Source: Actinomyces sp. (GTDB lineage Bacteria; Actinomycetota; Actinomycetes; Actinomycetales; Actinomycetaceae). From it: 64,000 bases of DNA. The notes below the pieces were generated by a model. The model worked only from the letters and a program-made list of their open reading frames with translations. It searched no databases and had not been told where the DNA came from. Both the position numbers and the translations under genes were made by a program. The stretch spans positions 18,016 through 82,015 of the forward strand of contig JALCNR010000015.1 in the NCBI GenBank assembly GCA_022649165.1. Direction: 5' to 3'. This document shows, in pieces, positions 43,029 through 50,686 of the stretch (positions within the stretch are counted from its first letter, which is position 1; each line of letters opens with the position of its first letter).

Positions 43029-44014
43029 ACGGCGCCCCCCGTCTGCTCCCGGTCGCGCAGGCGCGCGGAGTACCAGTCGGACAGGCGGATGAAGGGCCAG
43101 CTCAGCACGACGAACAGGAGGCCCGCGACGACGTAGGGCGTGAAATTGTAGCTGACGGCCTGCTGGATCTGGGCGGCGCGCACGGCGTCCACGGCGCCCA
43201 GCACGGAGATCAGCCCGACGTCCTTCTGCATCGAGATGAAGTCGTTCATCAGGGGCGGCGCCACCTTGCGGACGGCCTGGGGGATGATGACGCGGCGCAG
43301 GGCGCCCCAGTGGGACAGGCCCAGGGACCGGGCGGCGGCCCGCTGGGAGGGGTGGACCGCCTCGAGGCCCGCGCGCAGGACCTCCGCCACATAGGAGGAG
43401 TACGTGAGGATCAGGGCGATCGTCCCCAGGATGGAGGCGGGGATGACGGAGTCCGTGAGCCCCAGGGCGGGGACGCCGAACCCGACCAGGTACAGGACGA
43501 TGAGGAAGGGCACGCCGCGGAAGATATCGGTGTAGGCCGCCGCCAGCACGCGCAGCGGGAAGAACACCGGTCCCCGCAGCGACCGCAGGGTGGCCAGCAG
43601 GGTCGCGAGCACCCCGACACCGAGCACCGCGACCGCGAGGATCCGGATGTTCAGCCACAGGCCCTCGGCGACCTTGGGAAGGGCGCGGAGGAAATACTCT
43701 CCGGAGAAGAAGGTCTGTCGGGTGACCTGCCAGCCCGGGGAATGGGCGAGGACCAGCCAGACGACGCCCGCGAAGGCCAGCGTCGAGGCCAGGGAGATGC
43801 CGACGGACCGGGCGGTCTGGCGCCGCCGGTAGGAACGGCGGCCGAGCTCGATGTCGCTGACCCGGTCGAGGTCGTCCGCCGGCCGGCCGGCCGGGCCGGC
43901 GTCGGGGTCCCGGCGGGCAGCGTCGTCCTCGCCGATCGAGAGGGGGCCGGGTTCGGGCGTCACGTAGGCGAGCCTACGCGGTCCGGGTTCTCTCGCGGGA
44001 ACGGGGGACGTCAC
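43025..44014 (-). CDS. Polar amino-acid ABC transporter permease
   Basis: Permease of the HisMQ/GlnP type, 329 residues if it begins at GTG 44014, which overlaps the binding-protein stop by GTGA. GTG 43963, just after a 16-bp palindrome, is an in-frame alternative. A hydrophilic head of about 60-80 residues precedes five or six membrane segments. Family blocks are FRGVPFLIVLYLVGFG, SSYVAEVLRAGLEAVHPSQR and the EAA loop AARSLGLSHWGALRRVIIPQ, followed by VRKVAPPLMNDF. The ligand is unknown. Confidence 0.92.
   Translation of the reverse strand: MTSPVPAREPGPRRLAYVTPEPGPLSIGEDDAARRDPDAGPAGRPADDLDRVSDIELGRRSYRRRQTARSVGISLASTLAFAGVVWLVLAHSPGWQVTRQTFFSGEYFLRALPKVAEGLWLNIRILAVAVLGVGVLATLLATLRSLRGPVFFPLRVLAAAYTDIFRGVPFLIVLYLVGFGVPALGLTDSVIPASILGTIALILTYSSYVAEVLRAGLEAVHPSQRAAARSLGLSHWGALRRVIIPQAVRKVAPPLMNDFISMQKDVGLISVLGAVDAVRAAQIQQAVSYNFTPYVVAGLLFVVLSWPFIRLSDWYSARLRDREQTGGAV
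43963..43978. promoter_or_regulatory. Palindrome sharing a 12-bp core with the iron-box at 38.56 kb
   Basis: CGTAGGC-ga-GCCTACG read on the plus strand. Its core equals TAGGCTCGCCTA on the minus strand, the same 12 bases as in the site at 38559-38570. It lies between or just inside the binding-protein/permease junction. It could be an operator, or an mRNA hairpin lowering permease expression. Confidence 0.45.
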
Positions 44015-44895
44015 TTGAGGACGGGGACGTCCACGGAGTCGGACAGCCAGGTCTGCTGCAGCCGGTCCAGGGTCCCGTCCTCCCGCAGGGCGTCCACGGC
44101 GTCGCTGACCGACGCGGTGAGCGGGGACCCCTTGGGCAGGACGATCCCGAACTGGTCGCCGCCGGAGGTGTCGGAGAACTGGCCGACGACCACGCCGTCG
44201 TCCAGCTCGGCGGAGACCAGGTAGAGCGCGGTGGGCAGATCGACGACGATCGCCTGGACCTGGCCGCCCTTGAGCGCTTGGACGGTGTCCGGGTTGGAGT
44301 TGAAGAGGAGCGGGTCGGAGGACAGGTCGACGGAGTCCTCCAGGACGGACAGGCTGGTCGTGCCCGTCTGCACCCCGAAGCTCACGTCCGCCAGGTCCGC
44401 CAGCGAGCCGGCGTCGGCCGCCGGGGAGCCCGCGACGGTGACGACGGCCTGGGCGGTGGTGTAGTAGGGGCTGGAGAAGTCGACGGCCTCCTTGCGCTCG
44501 TCCGTGATGGAGAACTGCTGGAGGTTGAGGTCCCAGTCCTTCGCGCCGGGGGCGATCGCCGAGTCGAAGGTGCTGCGGGCCCACTCGACGTCGTCCTTGG
44601 CGTAGCCCAGCTGTTCGGCGACGGCGTAGGCGACGGCGGCCTCGAAGCCCTCGCCCGAGGCCGGATCGTCGTTCTCGACCCAGGGGGAATACGCGGGCTC
44701 GGCCGTGGCGATGGTGAGCTTTCCCGGGGTGACGGTGTCCAGGTCGGCGGGACCGGCCCCCGACGCGGGCTGGCCGGAGGCGTCTCCGGAGGCGGAAGAC
44801 TCTGCCGACCCTCCGGACGAGCAGCCCGCGAGCCCCAGGGCCAGCGCCAGCGCGGCGCCGCCGACGACGAGTTGGACGCGGGATGAACGGGCCAT
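44011..44895 (-). CDS. Polar amino-acid ABC transporter substrate-binding lipoprotein
   Basis: Extracytoplasmic binding protein of family 3, 294 residues. ATG 44895 has GGAGG five bases upstream and directly precedes the signal peptide. The lipobox is LAGC (Cys about 25). After a Ser/Gly/Ala linker the fold shows GKLTIATAEPAYSPW, then GFEAAVAYAVAEQLGY, SITDERKEAVDFSSPYYTT and FGVQTGTTSLSVLED. The family binds amino acids or opines; this sequence does not decide which. It is first in the operon. Confidence 0.93.
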   Translation of the reverse strand: MARSSRVQLVVGGAALALALGLAGCSSGGSAESSASGDASGQPASGAGPADLDTVTPGKLTIATAEPAYSPWVENDDPASGEGFEAAVAYAVAEQLGYAKDDVEWARSTFDSAIAPGAKDWDLNLQQFSITDERKEAVDFSSPYYTTAQAVVTVAGSPAADAGSLADLADVSFGVQTGTTSLSVLEDSVDLSSDPLLFNSNPDTVQALKGGQVQAIVVDLPTALYLVSAELDDGVVVGQFSDTSGGDQFGIVLPKGSPLTASVSDAVDALREDGTLDRLQQTWLSDSVDVPVLK

Positions 44896-45038
44896 GAGAA
44901 CCTCCGGGGACGGCGCGCTGGGACGCGCGGTGTCGGTCGATATGTCTGCCCCGAGGCTATACCGGGCCGCTCCCGGCCACATCGGGGTCCCGCCGGGCGG
45001 ACCTGTGTGACGCGGGTGCCGGATGCGACAATCGGGTC

Positions 45039-45926
45039 ATGGCGATCACCCCGGCTCCGCAGACTCCCCCCATCGATCCCCGTACCTGGCCCGCGCCCGA
45101 GGACGCCGACGTCCGTCTGGTCGTCACCGATATGGACGGCACGCTGCTGGACGCCGACGGCCGCCTCCCCGAGGGGATCTGGCCGGTGCTCGACGCCTTG
45201 GAGGAGCGCGGGATCGCGTTCGTCCCGACCTCCGGGCGCCAGTCCGTCACGCTGAGCCGCATGTTCGCGCCCACGGGGCGGGAGATGACGGTCATCGCGG
45301 AGAACGGCGCGGTCATCATGCGCGGGGACGACCAGCTCTTCGCCGCGCCGCTGGACCCGGAGTCGGTCGCGCAGGCGATCCGCGCCGTGCGGGAGCGGCG
45401 GGATCGCGGCGAGGACATCGGGATCGTCGCGGCCTGCGCGCGCACGGCCCTGGTCGAGCGCTCGGATCCGCGCTTCCTCGAGGCGGCCCGCCCCTGCTAC
45501 AACGAGGTCGCCGTGGTCGGGGACCTCCTGGAGGCGCTGGGCGCGCCGGGGGCGCCGTCCCCGGTCAAGCTGGCGCTCTTCGATTTCACGGATGTCTCCG
45601 GGCCGGCCGAGGAGGTCCTGGGCCGTTTCCGGGGGACCCACCAGGTCGTGTTCTCGACCCGGAACTGGGCGGACCTCACGGCGCGAGGCGTGGGCAAGGA
45701 CCGAGCGGTCGCCGTGCTCCAATCGCGTCTGGGCATCGGGGCCGCTCAGACGGCAGCTTTCGGCGACTACCTCAACGACGTCGGCATGCTGGGAGCCTCC
45801 GGCCTGTCCTTCGCGATGGCGAACGCCCATCCGGACGCGCTGGCGGCCGCCCGTTATGTGGCGCCGCCCAACACGCGGGGCGGGGTCCTCACCGTCCTGC
45901 GAGCGATCCTCGGGCTGAGGGACTGA
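45039..45926 (+). CDS. HAD-superfamily Cof-type phosphatase
   Basis: Cytoplasmic sugar-phosphate or cofactor phosphatase, 295 residues. Motif I is VVTDMDGTLLDADG (nucleophile Asp31, acid/base Asp33), motif II FVPTSGRQ, and motif III/IV GVGKDRAVAVLQ with FGDYLNDVGML. The cap fits the C2B (Cof) type. No ribosome site precedes ATG 45039, while GACAAT sits at a distance fitting a -10 of a leaderless mRNA. It is divergent from the amino-acid importer. Confidence 0.92.
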   Translation: MAITPAPQTPPIDPRTWPAPEDADVRLVVTDMDGTLLDADGRLPEGIWPVLDALEERGIAFVPTSGRQSVTLSRMFAPTGREMTVIAENGAVIMRGDDQLFAAPLDPESVAQAIRAVRERRDRGEDIGIVAACARTALVERSDPRFLEAARPCYNEVAVVGDLLEALGAPGAPSPVKLALFDFTDVSGPAEEVLGRFRGTHQVVFSTRNWADLTARGVGKDRAVAVLQSRLGIGAAQTAAFGDYLNDVGMLGASGLSFAMANAHPDALAAARYVAPPNTRGGVLTVLRAILGLRD

Positions 45927-45946
45927 CCACCGTCGGGGGCGAGGGC

Positions 45947-46834
45947 TCAGTCCCCGGACGGCTCCCCCGCCGTGTCCTCCTCGGCGCCCCCGGCGGCCTT
46001 CTTGGCGGCGCTCCTCGCGCGGCCCGCCTTCCGGGTCGTCGCGGCCTTGACGGCCTGCGCGGCGTCCTCGGCCACGTCTTTCGCGTCCTCGGCGGTGTCC
46101 TTCGCAGCGTCCGCCACGTCCCCAGCCGTCGCGGCAGCCGTGTCGGCGGCGTCGGCGGCAGCGTCCGGGATCTCCCCGGCGGCGTCGGCCACCGTGTCCT
46201 TCGCCTTCTCCGCCGTGTCCCTCACGGCGTCGGCGGCGTCCTCGGCCGTCTCCGCGGGGGAGTCCGGAACTGGGACGTCCGTCTCGAGGTCGGCCCAATA
46301 CTCCTCCGCCCACGGATCCTCGATGGGCCGGCTGCGCTTCCACAGCAGATACCCGACCCCGGCCGCAGACAGACCCAGCGTCGTCCAGCCCAGCGCCTTG
46401 GCGGCACGATGCCTCTTGCGCGGCTTCGGACGCGGGGTCGGCGTGGTCAGCGCCTTCGCGGTCTCCTCATAGGCCTGGCGCGCGCGGTCGGTCAGATCCC
46501 CCTCTGCGGTGGCGGCGGAGGTCACCGCGGCCGCGGCCTTGTTGACCCGCGGCAGGTAGTCCTCGACGACCTGGCCCTGGATGTCCTCCAGATACGGCTT
46601 CGCCCGGTCCGCGGCCTCCTGCGCCCGCCCTGCGGCCTCCTGGAGGTACGGGGTCGCGTGCTCGACGGCGGTGTCGTAAGCCTTCTGCGCTCGCGGGGCC
46701 GCCCACTCGAGCCCCTGCTCCGTGAGGTCGACGGCCTTCACCGCAGCCTTTCCGGCCTGCTCGGCGACAGTGTCGCGGAGCTTGAGGGCGCTCGCCTTCA
46801 ACTGCTCCGGATCGATGTTCGGGGTGGTGGCCAT
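45947..46834 (-). CDS. Alanine-rich helical repeat membrane protein, function unknown
   Basis: Protein of 295 residues from ATG 46834 (GGAGGG three bases upstream). Two long amphipathic, Ala/Asp/Glu/Lys-rich helical regions flank one membrane span (about 150-168, ALGWTTLGLSAAGVGYLLW). The N-terminal part repeats segments like AAGRAQEAADRAKPYLEDI. The C-terminal part repeats AADAAD/AKDTAED-type units resembling LEA or apolipoprotein-like proteins and ends with the basic KAGRARSAAKKAAGG. I do not recognise a named family. Such proteins are common in actinobacteria and may coat membranes or bind DNA or the wall. It is divergent from the peptidyl-prolyl isomerase gene. Confidence 0.8.
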   Translation of the reverse strand: MATTPNIDPEQLKASALKLRDTVAEQAGKAAVKAVDLTEQGLEWAAPRAQKAYDTAVEHATPYLQEAAGRAQEAADRAKPYLEDIQGQVVEDYLPRVNKAAAAVTSAATAEGDLTDRARQAYEETAKALTTPTPRPKPRKRHRAAKALGWTTLGLSAAGVGYLLWKRSRPIEDPWAEEYWADLETDVPVPDSPAETAEDAADAVRDTAEKAKDTVADAAGEIPDAAADAADTAAATAGDVADAAKDTAEDAKDVAEDAAQAVKAATTRKAGRARSAAKKAAGGAEEDTAGEPSGD

Positions 46835-46865
46835 GGTCCCTCCGATTGATGGTGGTCGGGCGTTC

Positions 46866-46890
46866 ACGTGTCCCTCGTCCGCGGACACGT
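46866..46890. promoter_or_regulatory. Inverted repeat upstream of the alanine-rich protein gene
   Basis: ACGTGTCC-N9-GGACACGT, perfect 8-bp arms, centred some 45 bp before ATG 46834 in the divergent region. It is either an operator or a hairpin in the 5' leader of the alanine-rich protein mRNA. Confidence 0.45.
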
Positions 46891-46996
46891 ATTCACACCC
46901 CATTGTGCACCGCCTTGATGTGACGTGCAGCCCATCGGGGCGCCCCCGGGGCTGCCCGGGGGTGCCCCGGCGCCCCGGAGATGGGAGCATGGAGCC

Positions 46997-47518
46997 ATGG
47001 AAGCTACCCTGCACACCACACTCGGTGACATCACCGTCGAGCTCTTCCCCGACCACGCGCCCAACACCGTCGCGAACTTCGCGGGCCTCGCCCAGGGAAC
47101 GCGGGAGTGGACGCATCCCGCGACCGGCCAGAAGATGCAGACCCCTCTGTACGACGGCGTCATCTTCCACCGCGTCATCCCCGGCTTCATGATCCAGGGC
47201 GGGGATCCCCTGGGACAGGGCGTGGGCGGGCCCGGCTATGAGTTCAACGACGAGATCCACCCCGAGCTCACCTTCAACGAGCCCTACATCCTGGCCATGG
47301 CCAACGCCGGGAAGCGCAACGGCCACGGCACCAACGGCTCCCAGTTCTTCATCACCGTGGCCCCCACGCCGTGGCTGATGGGCAAGCACACGATCTTCGG
47401 GCGCGTGAGCGACCAGGCCTCAAGGGACGTCGTCGACGCCATCGCCGCGGTGCGCACCGGCCGCAACGACAAACCGATCGAGGACGTCACGATCACATCG
47501 GTCGACGTCGTCGACTGA
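46997..47518 (+). CDS. ppiA: Cyclophilin-type peptidyl-prolyl cis-trans isomerase
   Basis: Cytoplasmic cyclophilin, 173 residues, no signal peptide. Active-site blocks: FHRVIPGFMIQGGDP (Arg, Phe, Gln of the catalytic pocket), NGHGTNGSQFFIT and GKHTIFGRV. ATG 46997 fits the family start; an upstream in-frame ATG at 46925 would add unrelated sequence. In actinobacteria this gene typically lies near gyrA, beside rhomboid and crgA genes, as here. Confidence 0.95.
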   Translation: MEATLHTTLGDITVELFPDHAPNTVANFAGLAQGTREWTHPATGQKMQTPLYDGVIFHRVIPGFMIQGGDPLGQGVGGPGYEFNDEIHPELTFNEPYILAMANAGKRNGHGTNGSQFFITVAPTPWLMGKHTIFGRVSDQASRDVVDAIAAVRTGRNDKPIEDVTITSVDVVD

Positions 47519-47530
47519 GACCGCCGGGAT

Positions 47531-47576
47531 CGGCGAGGGCGGGCACGCCGGCCGCGGGCCGGCGCCGTCCTCGCCG
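47531..47576 (+). terminator. Two-tier hairpin after the isomerase gene
   Basis: Outer arms CGGCGAGG (47531-47538) and CCTCGCCG (47569-47576) enclose inner arms CGCCGGCC and GGCCGGCG around a three-base loop. It is a strong G/C structure without a T-run, between the isomerase and rhomboid genes. Confidence 0.7.
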
Positions 47577-47610
47577 CCGGGAAGGCACACGACCACCGCG
47601 TGAGGATCCG

Positions 47611-48462
47611 ATGAGCGACGACATGCCCCGTTACGGGCAGCGGTCCGACCCCGGCGCCGCGCCGGACTGCCCCCGCCATCCCGGCGTGCGGGCGGTCGAC
47701 TACTGCAAGCGGTGCCACCGTCCGATGTGTGCGCAGTGCCGGGTCCCCACCGAGGTCCGCGCCATCTGCGTCGACTGCGCCCGCGAGAACCGGCTGCGGC
47801 GCACGACCCGAACCCCGGTGGTCACCTACGGCATCATCGCCGCATGCGTCGTGCTCTACCTCGTCGGGACGGTCTCGCAGCAGGCGGAACGGGCCTTCGT
47901 CTTCGCGCCCGTGCTGGGATACGAGCAGCCGTGGCGGTTCCTGACCACGGCGTTCCTCCATGCCTCGGTGCTCCACATCCTGTTCAACATGCTCGCCTTG
48001 TACTGGGTCGGTCGCGCGATCGAGCCGGCGCTGGGGCACTGGCGGTTCGCCGTGCTCTACCTGCTCAGCGCCGTCGGAGGGTCTGCGGCGGTGCTGGCCT
48101 GGTGCTTCGTGCAGCCCGCGACATGGATGACGGCGACGGTGGGCGCGTCCGGCGCCGTGTTCGGGCTGTTCGCGGCCGTGTTCGTCCTCCAGCGGACCAG
48201 CGGGGCGGACACGACCTCCGTCCTGGTGCTGCTGGCCGTCAACCTGGTGTACGGGTTCATCCAGTCGGGGATCTCCTGGCAGGCCCACCTGGGCGGGCTG
48301 CTCACGGGACTGGCCGTCACCTGGGTCTTCGTGCGGCTGGCGCGTCCGCGTCGCGGAGTGACGCTGCGGCGGCAGGAGCAACGGGCGGGCATGGTCGCCG
48401 CCCTCATGGCCGTCGCCATGGTCTCCCTGGTGGCCGGGGTGTACACGCTGCTGCTCGCCTGA
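47611..48462 (+). CDS. Rhomboid-family intramembrane serine protease with N-terminal zinc finger
   Basis: Membrane protease of 283 residues. A small B-box-like zinc finger (Cys20, His23, Cys32, Cys35, Cys40, Cys43, Cys53, Cys56) precedes six membrane segments. The catalytic Ser180 is in VGASGAVFG and the catalytic His226 in WQAHLGGLLTG. The structural HILFNMLALYWVG motif is also present. It resembles actinobacterial rhomboids of the Rv0110 group. Substrates are unknown. The start ATG 47611 has GAGGAT just upstream. Confidence 0.93.
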   Translation: MSDDMPRYGQRSDPGAAPDCPRHPGVRAVDYCKRCHRPMCAQCRVPTEVRAICVDCARENRLRRTTRTPVVTYGIIAACVVLYLVGTVSQQAERAFVFAPVLGYEQPWRFLTTAFLHASVLHILFNMLALYWVGRAIEPALGHWRFAVLYLLSAVGGSAAVLAWCFVQPATWMTATVGASGAVFGLFAAVFVLQRTSGADTTSVLVLLAVNLVYGFIQSGISWQAHLGGLLTGLAVTWVFVRLARPRRGVTLRRQEQRAGMVAALMAVAMVSLVAGVYTLLLA

Positions 48463-48575
48463 GGCCCGTGTCGCGGCGCCCGGCGCGAGGCTCGACGCCA
48501 CCATCCGGCCAGGAGGGGGTCAGCGCGCTGCTGAGCCTCGCGCCCGGCGCCGACTCCGCATGGGCGGGCGGATCC

Positions 48576-48839
48576 TCACCGCCATTTCAGGGTCATGAGG
48601 AATCCGGCCATCATCACGCCGATCCCGATGAGGATGTTCCAACCGTGGATGTTCGGGACGGGGAACTGGCCGCCCGAGATGTAGTAGACCATCAGCCAGA
48701 TCAGGCCCAGGATCATCAGCGTGATGAAGGTCGGCGCCCACCACCGCGGGCTCAGGGGGATCCCGTCGGTCCAGTTCTTGATGTCGGTGTCCTCGGAGGC
48801 GTCCTTGCCGTCCTTCTTCCGCTTCTTCGACTCGGCCAC
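48576..48839 (-). CDS. crgA: Cell division protein CrgA
   Basis: Small two-span membrane protein, 87 residues from GTG 48839 with AGGAG seven bases upstream. A basic N-terminus (SKKRKKDGK) precedes WWAPTFITLMILGLIWLMVY, a short extracellular turn containing PVPNIHGWN, and a second span ending in LMTLKWR. These are the family's diagnostic features. CrgA binds FtsZ, FtsQ and penicillin-binding proteins and helps place the septum in actinobacteria. It is divergent from the DUF881 gene and convergent with rhomboid, as in mycobacteria. Confidence 0.96.
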   Translation of the reverse strand: MAESKKRKKDGKDASEDTDIKNWTDGIPLSPRWWAPTFITLMILGLIWLMVYYISGGQFPVPNIHGWNILIGIGVMMAGFLMTLKWR

Positions 48840-48970
48840 GAAGTATCTCCTGAACAGTCTCGTCGGGACACCGTCCCCGGTCTTTCCGCACTGGTGCGGT
48901 GAATGCTGTCCTAGCGTAGTCTCGGAGTCTGGCCGGGCCAAAGCGAGCCCACGGGCTGAAGGAGGGCGCG

Positions 48971-49750
48971 GTGAGGGGACGGAGACATCCCGCCCCGCGG
49001 GTGATCGCCTCCGTTCTGGTGGTGACGGTGGCCTCGGGAACGCTCTTCTCGATCTCCGCCTCCACGACGCGCGACCATGCGGTCCAGGTCGACACGGACC
49101 TCGTCGGCCTCGTGCGGCGCGAACAGCAGCTGGTCGAGTCGATGGAGTCCGACAACGAGGCGCTGCGCGCCGACGTGAAGTCCGCGCTCCAGGCGGCCCA
49201 ATCGGGACAGGCGGCCCAGCAATCGGGGACGCCCTCGTCGGGCGCGGCGGTCCCTCCCCTCGGCGCCTCGACGGACCCCGCTGCCCTCACCGTGACGGGA
49301 CTGGCGGACATGCCCGTCAACGGGCCCGGCGTGACGGTGACGCTCACGGACGCGCCGGCGGGTTCGGCCGCGGACGACGTGGATCCGGACTGGCTCGTGG
49401 TCCACCAGCAGGACATCGAGGACGTGATGAACGCCCTGTGGTCGGGTGGGGCCGAGGCCATGACGGTGCAGGGCGCGCGGATCACCGCGGGGACGGTGGT
49501 GCGGTGCATCGGCAACGTCATCCTCATCGACGGACGGTCGTACTCGCCGCCCTACGAGATCGCCGCGATCGGGGATCCGGACCAGTTGGATGACACGCTG
49601 GAGGCCGATCCGCGGATACGGATCTACAAGGAGTACGTGGCACGCTACGGTCTGGGGTGGTCGGTGAAGTCCAGCGACCATCTGGAGTTCGAGGCGGCCT
49701 CGCAGGAGCCCACGGTGCAGTACGCGCAGGTGATGGAGGATCATGGCTGA
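48971..49750 (+). CDS. DUF881-family membrane-anchored protein
   Basis: Extracytoplasmic protein of 259 residues with one N-terminal membrane anchor (about 12-31), then a short coiled coil (REQQLVESMESDNEALRADV). The DUF881 domain follows, with LTVTGLADMPVNGPGVTVTL, VHQQDIEDVMNALWSGGAEA and YSPPYEIAAIGDP. GTG 48971 has GGAGG nearby. In actinobacteria this gene always sits next to crgA and the kinase cluster, suggesting a division or wall role, but no biochemical function is known to me. It overlaps the sortase gene by eight bases. Confidence 0.92.
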   Translation: MRGRRHPAPRVIASVLVVTVASGTLFSISASTTRDHAVQVDTDLVGLVRREQQLVESMESDNEALRADVKSALQAAQSGQAAQQSGTPSSGAAVPPLGASTDPAALTVTGLADMPVNGPGVTVTLTDAPAGSAADDVDPDWLVVHQQDIEDVMNALWSGGAEAMTVQGARITAGTVVRCIGNVILIDGRSYSPPYEIAAIGDPDQLDDTLEADPRIRIYKEYVARYGLGWSVKSSDHLEFEAASQEPTVQYAQVMEDHG

Positions 49751-50489
49751 ACACGTCCGGAACCTTGAGTCCCGGCGCCGATCGGGCGGCGCGGGCGTCG
49801 CCGCGGTCGGGGTCGTCGGGGAGCTGCTCATCACGGCGGCGATCGTCCTGGGCCTGTTCGCGTTCTGGCAGCTGTACTGGACCTCATGGCAGGTCGAGGG
49901 GCCCCGCGACCAGGCTGTCCAGCAGTTCGAGCAGGACAATCCCGCGTCCTCCCGCACCGTGGGCGAGCGGCACACCGACGCCCCGCCCGTCATCGACCAG
50001 CCCGCGGACGGCGCCCTCTACGGCGTCATCCACGTGCCCTCCTGGGACTGGATGAAGATCCCGCTGGCCGAGGGCACCAGCGATCAGGTCCTCGACCAGG
50101 CCTTCGCCGGACACTACTCGGAGACCGCCCAGGTCGGGGAGATCGGCAACTTCTCGGTGGCCGCCCACCGCCGCACCTACGGCAACAACTTCCGGCACAT
50201 CGACCGCCTGGTCGCCGGCGACAAGGTCGTCGTGGAGACGGCGGACACTTACTACGTCTACACGGTCGACAACCACGAGATCGTCTCGCCGGACGCCGCA
50301 TGGGTCATCGCGCCGGTCATCGGCGACCAGACCTTCTCGCAGGTGCCCACCGAACGCTGGATGACGATGACGACGTGCCATCCGGAGTACGGCAACTCCG
50401 AGCGCTACATCGTCCACCTGAGGTTCGAGTCGTGGACGCCCAAGGACACGGGCGTCCCCCAGGAACTCGCGGACGAGCCGGCGTCCTGA
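49743..50489 (+). CDS. srtE: Class E sortase
   Basis: Membrane-bound transpeptidase of 248 residues, with one N-terminal span (about 26-46) and the sortase barrel. Catalytic residues are His142 (VAAHRRTYG), Cys212 (MTTCHPEYG) and Arg221 (SERYIVHLRF). The TTCHPxYGNSxRYIV block and the chromosomal place beside crgA, DUF881 and trpG define class E. Class E enzymes prefer LAxTG signals. The LAATG protein at 28.9-31.4 kb in this window is a likely substrate. Confidence 0.94.
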   Translation: MAEHVRNLESRRRSGGAGVAAVGVVGELLITAAIVLGLFAFWQLYWTSWQVEGPRDQAVQQFEQDNPASSRTVGERHTDAPPVIDQPADGALYGVIHVPSWDWMKIPLAEGTSDQVLDQAFAGHYSETAQVGEIGNFSVAAHRRTYGNNFRHIDRLVAGDKVVVETADTYYVYTVDNHEIVSPDAAWVIAPVIGDQTFSQVPTERWMTMTTCHPEYGNSERYIVHLRFESWTPKDTGVPQELADEPAS

Positions 50490-50524
50490 CCCTGGCCCGC
50501 GTCTCACGATCGGAGGAGTGCGCA

Positions 50525-50686
50525 ATGTATGGATGGATCTTCCGCCACCTGCCCGGCCCGACATGGTTCAAGGCGGTCGAGGCCCTGGTGCTGGTCGCCG
50601 CGGCGGTCCTGGTCCTGTTCCAGTGGGTCTTCCCGTGGGCGCAGGCGTACTGGGACCTGGGGGGAGCCGGGGTGTCCGGACAATGA
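50525..50686 (+). CDS. Small single-span membrane protein, function unknown
   Basis: A 53-residue protein with GGAGG ten bases before ATG 50525. It begins MYGWIFRHLPGPTWFKAVE, then has one span (VLVAAAVLVLFQWVFPWAQAY) and a short Gly-rich end. It overlaps the trpG-like gene by ATGA and follows the sortase by 35 bp. Similar tiny proteins occur at this place in actinobacterial genomes, so it is real. A role with the sortase or divisome is a guess. Confidence 0.82.
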   Translation: MYGWIFRHLPGPTWFKAVEALVLVAAAVLVLFQWVFPWAQAYWDLGGAGVSGQ

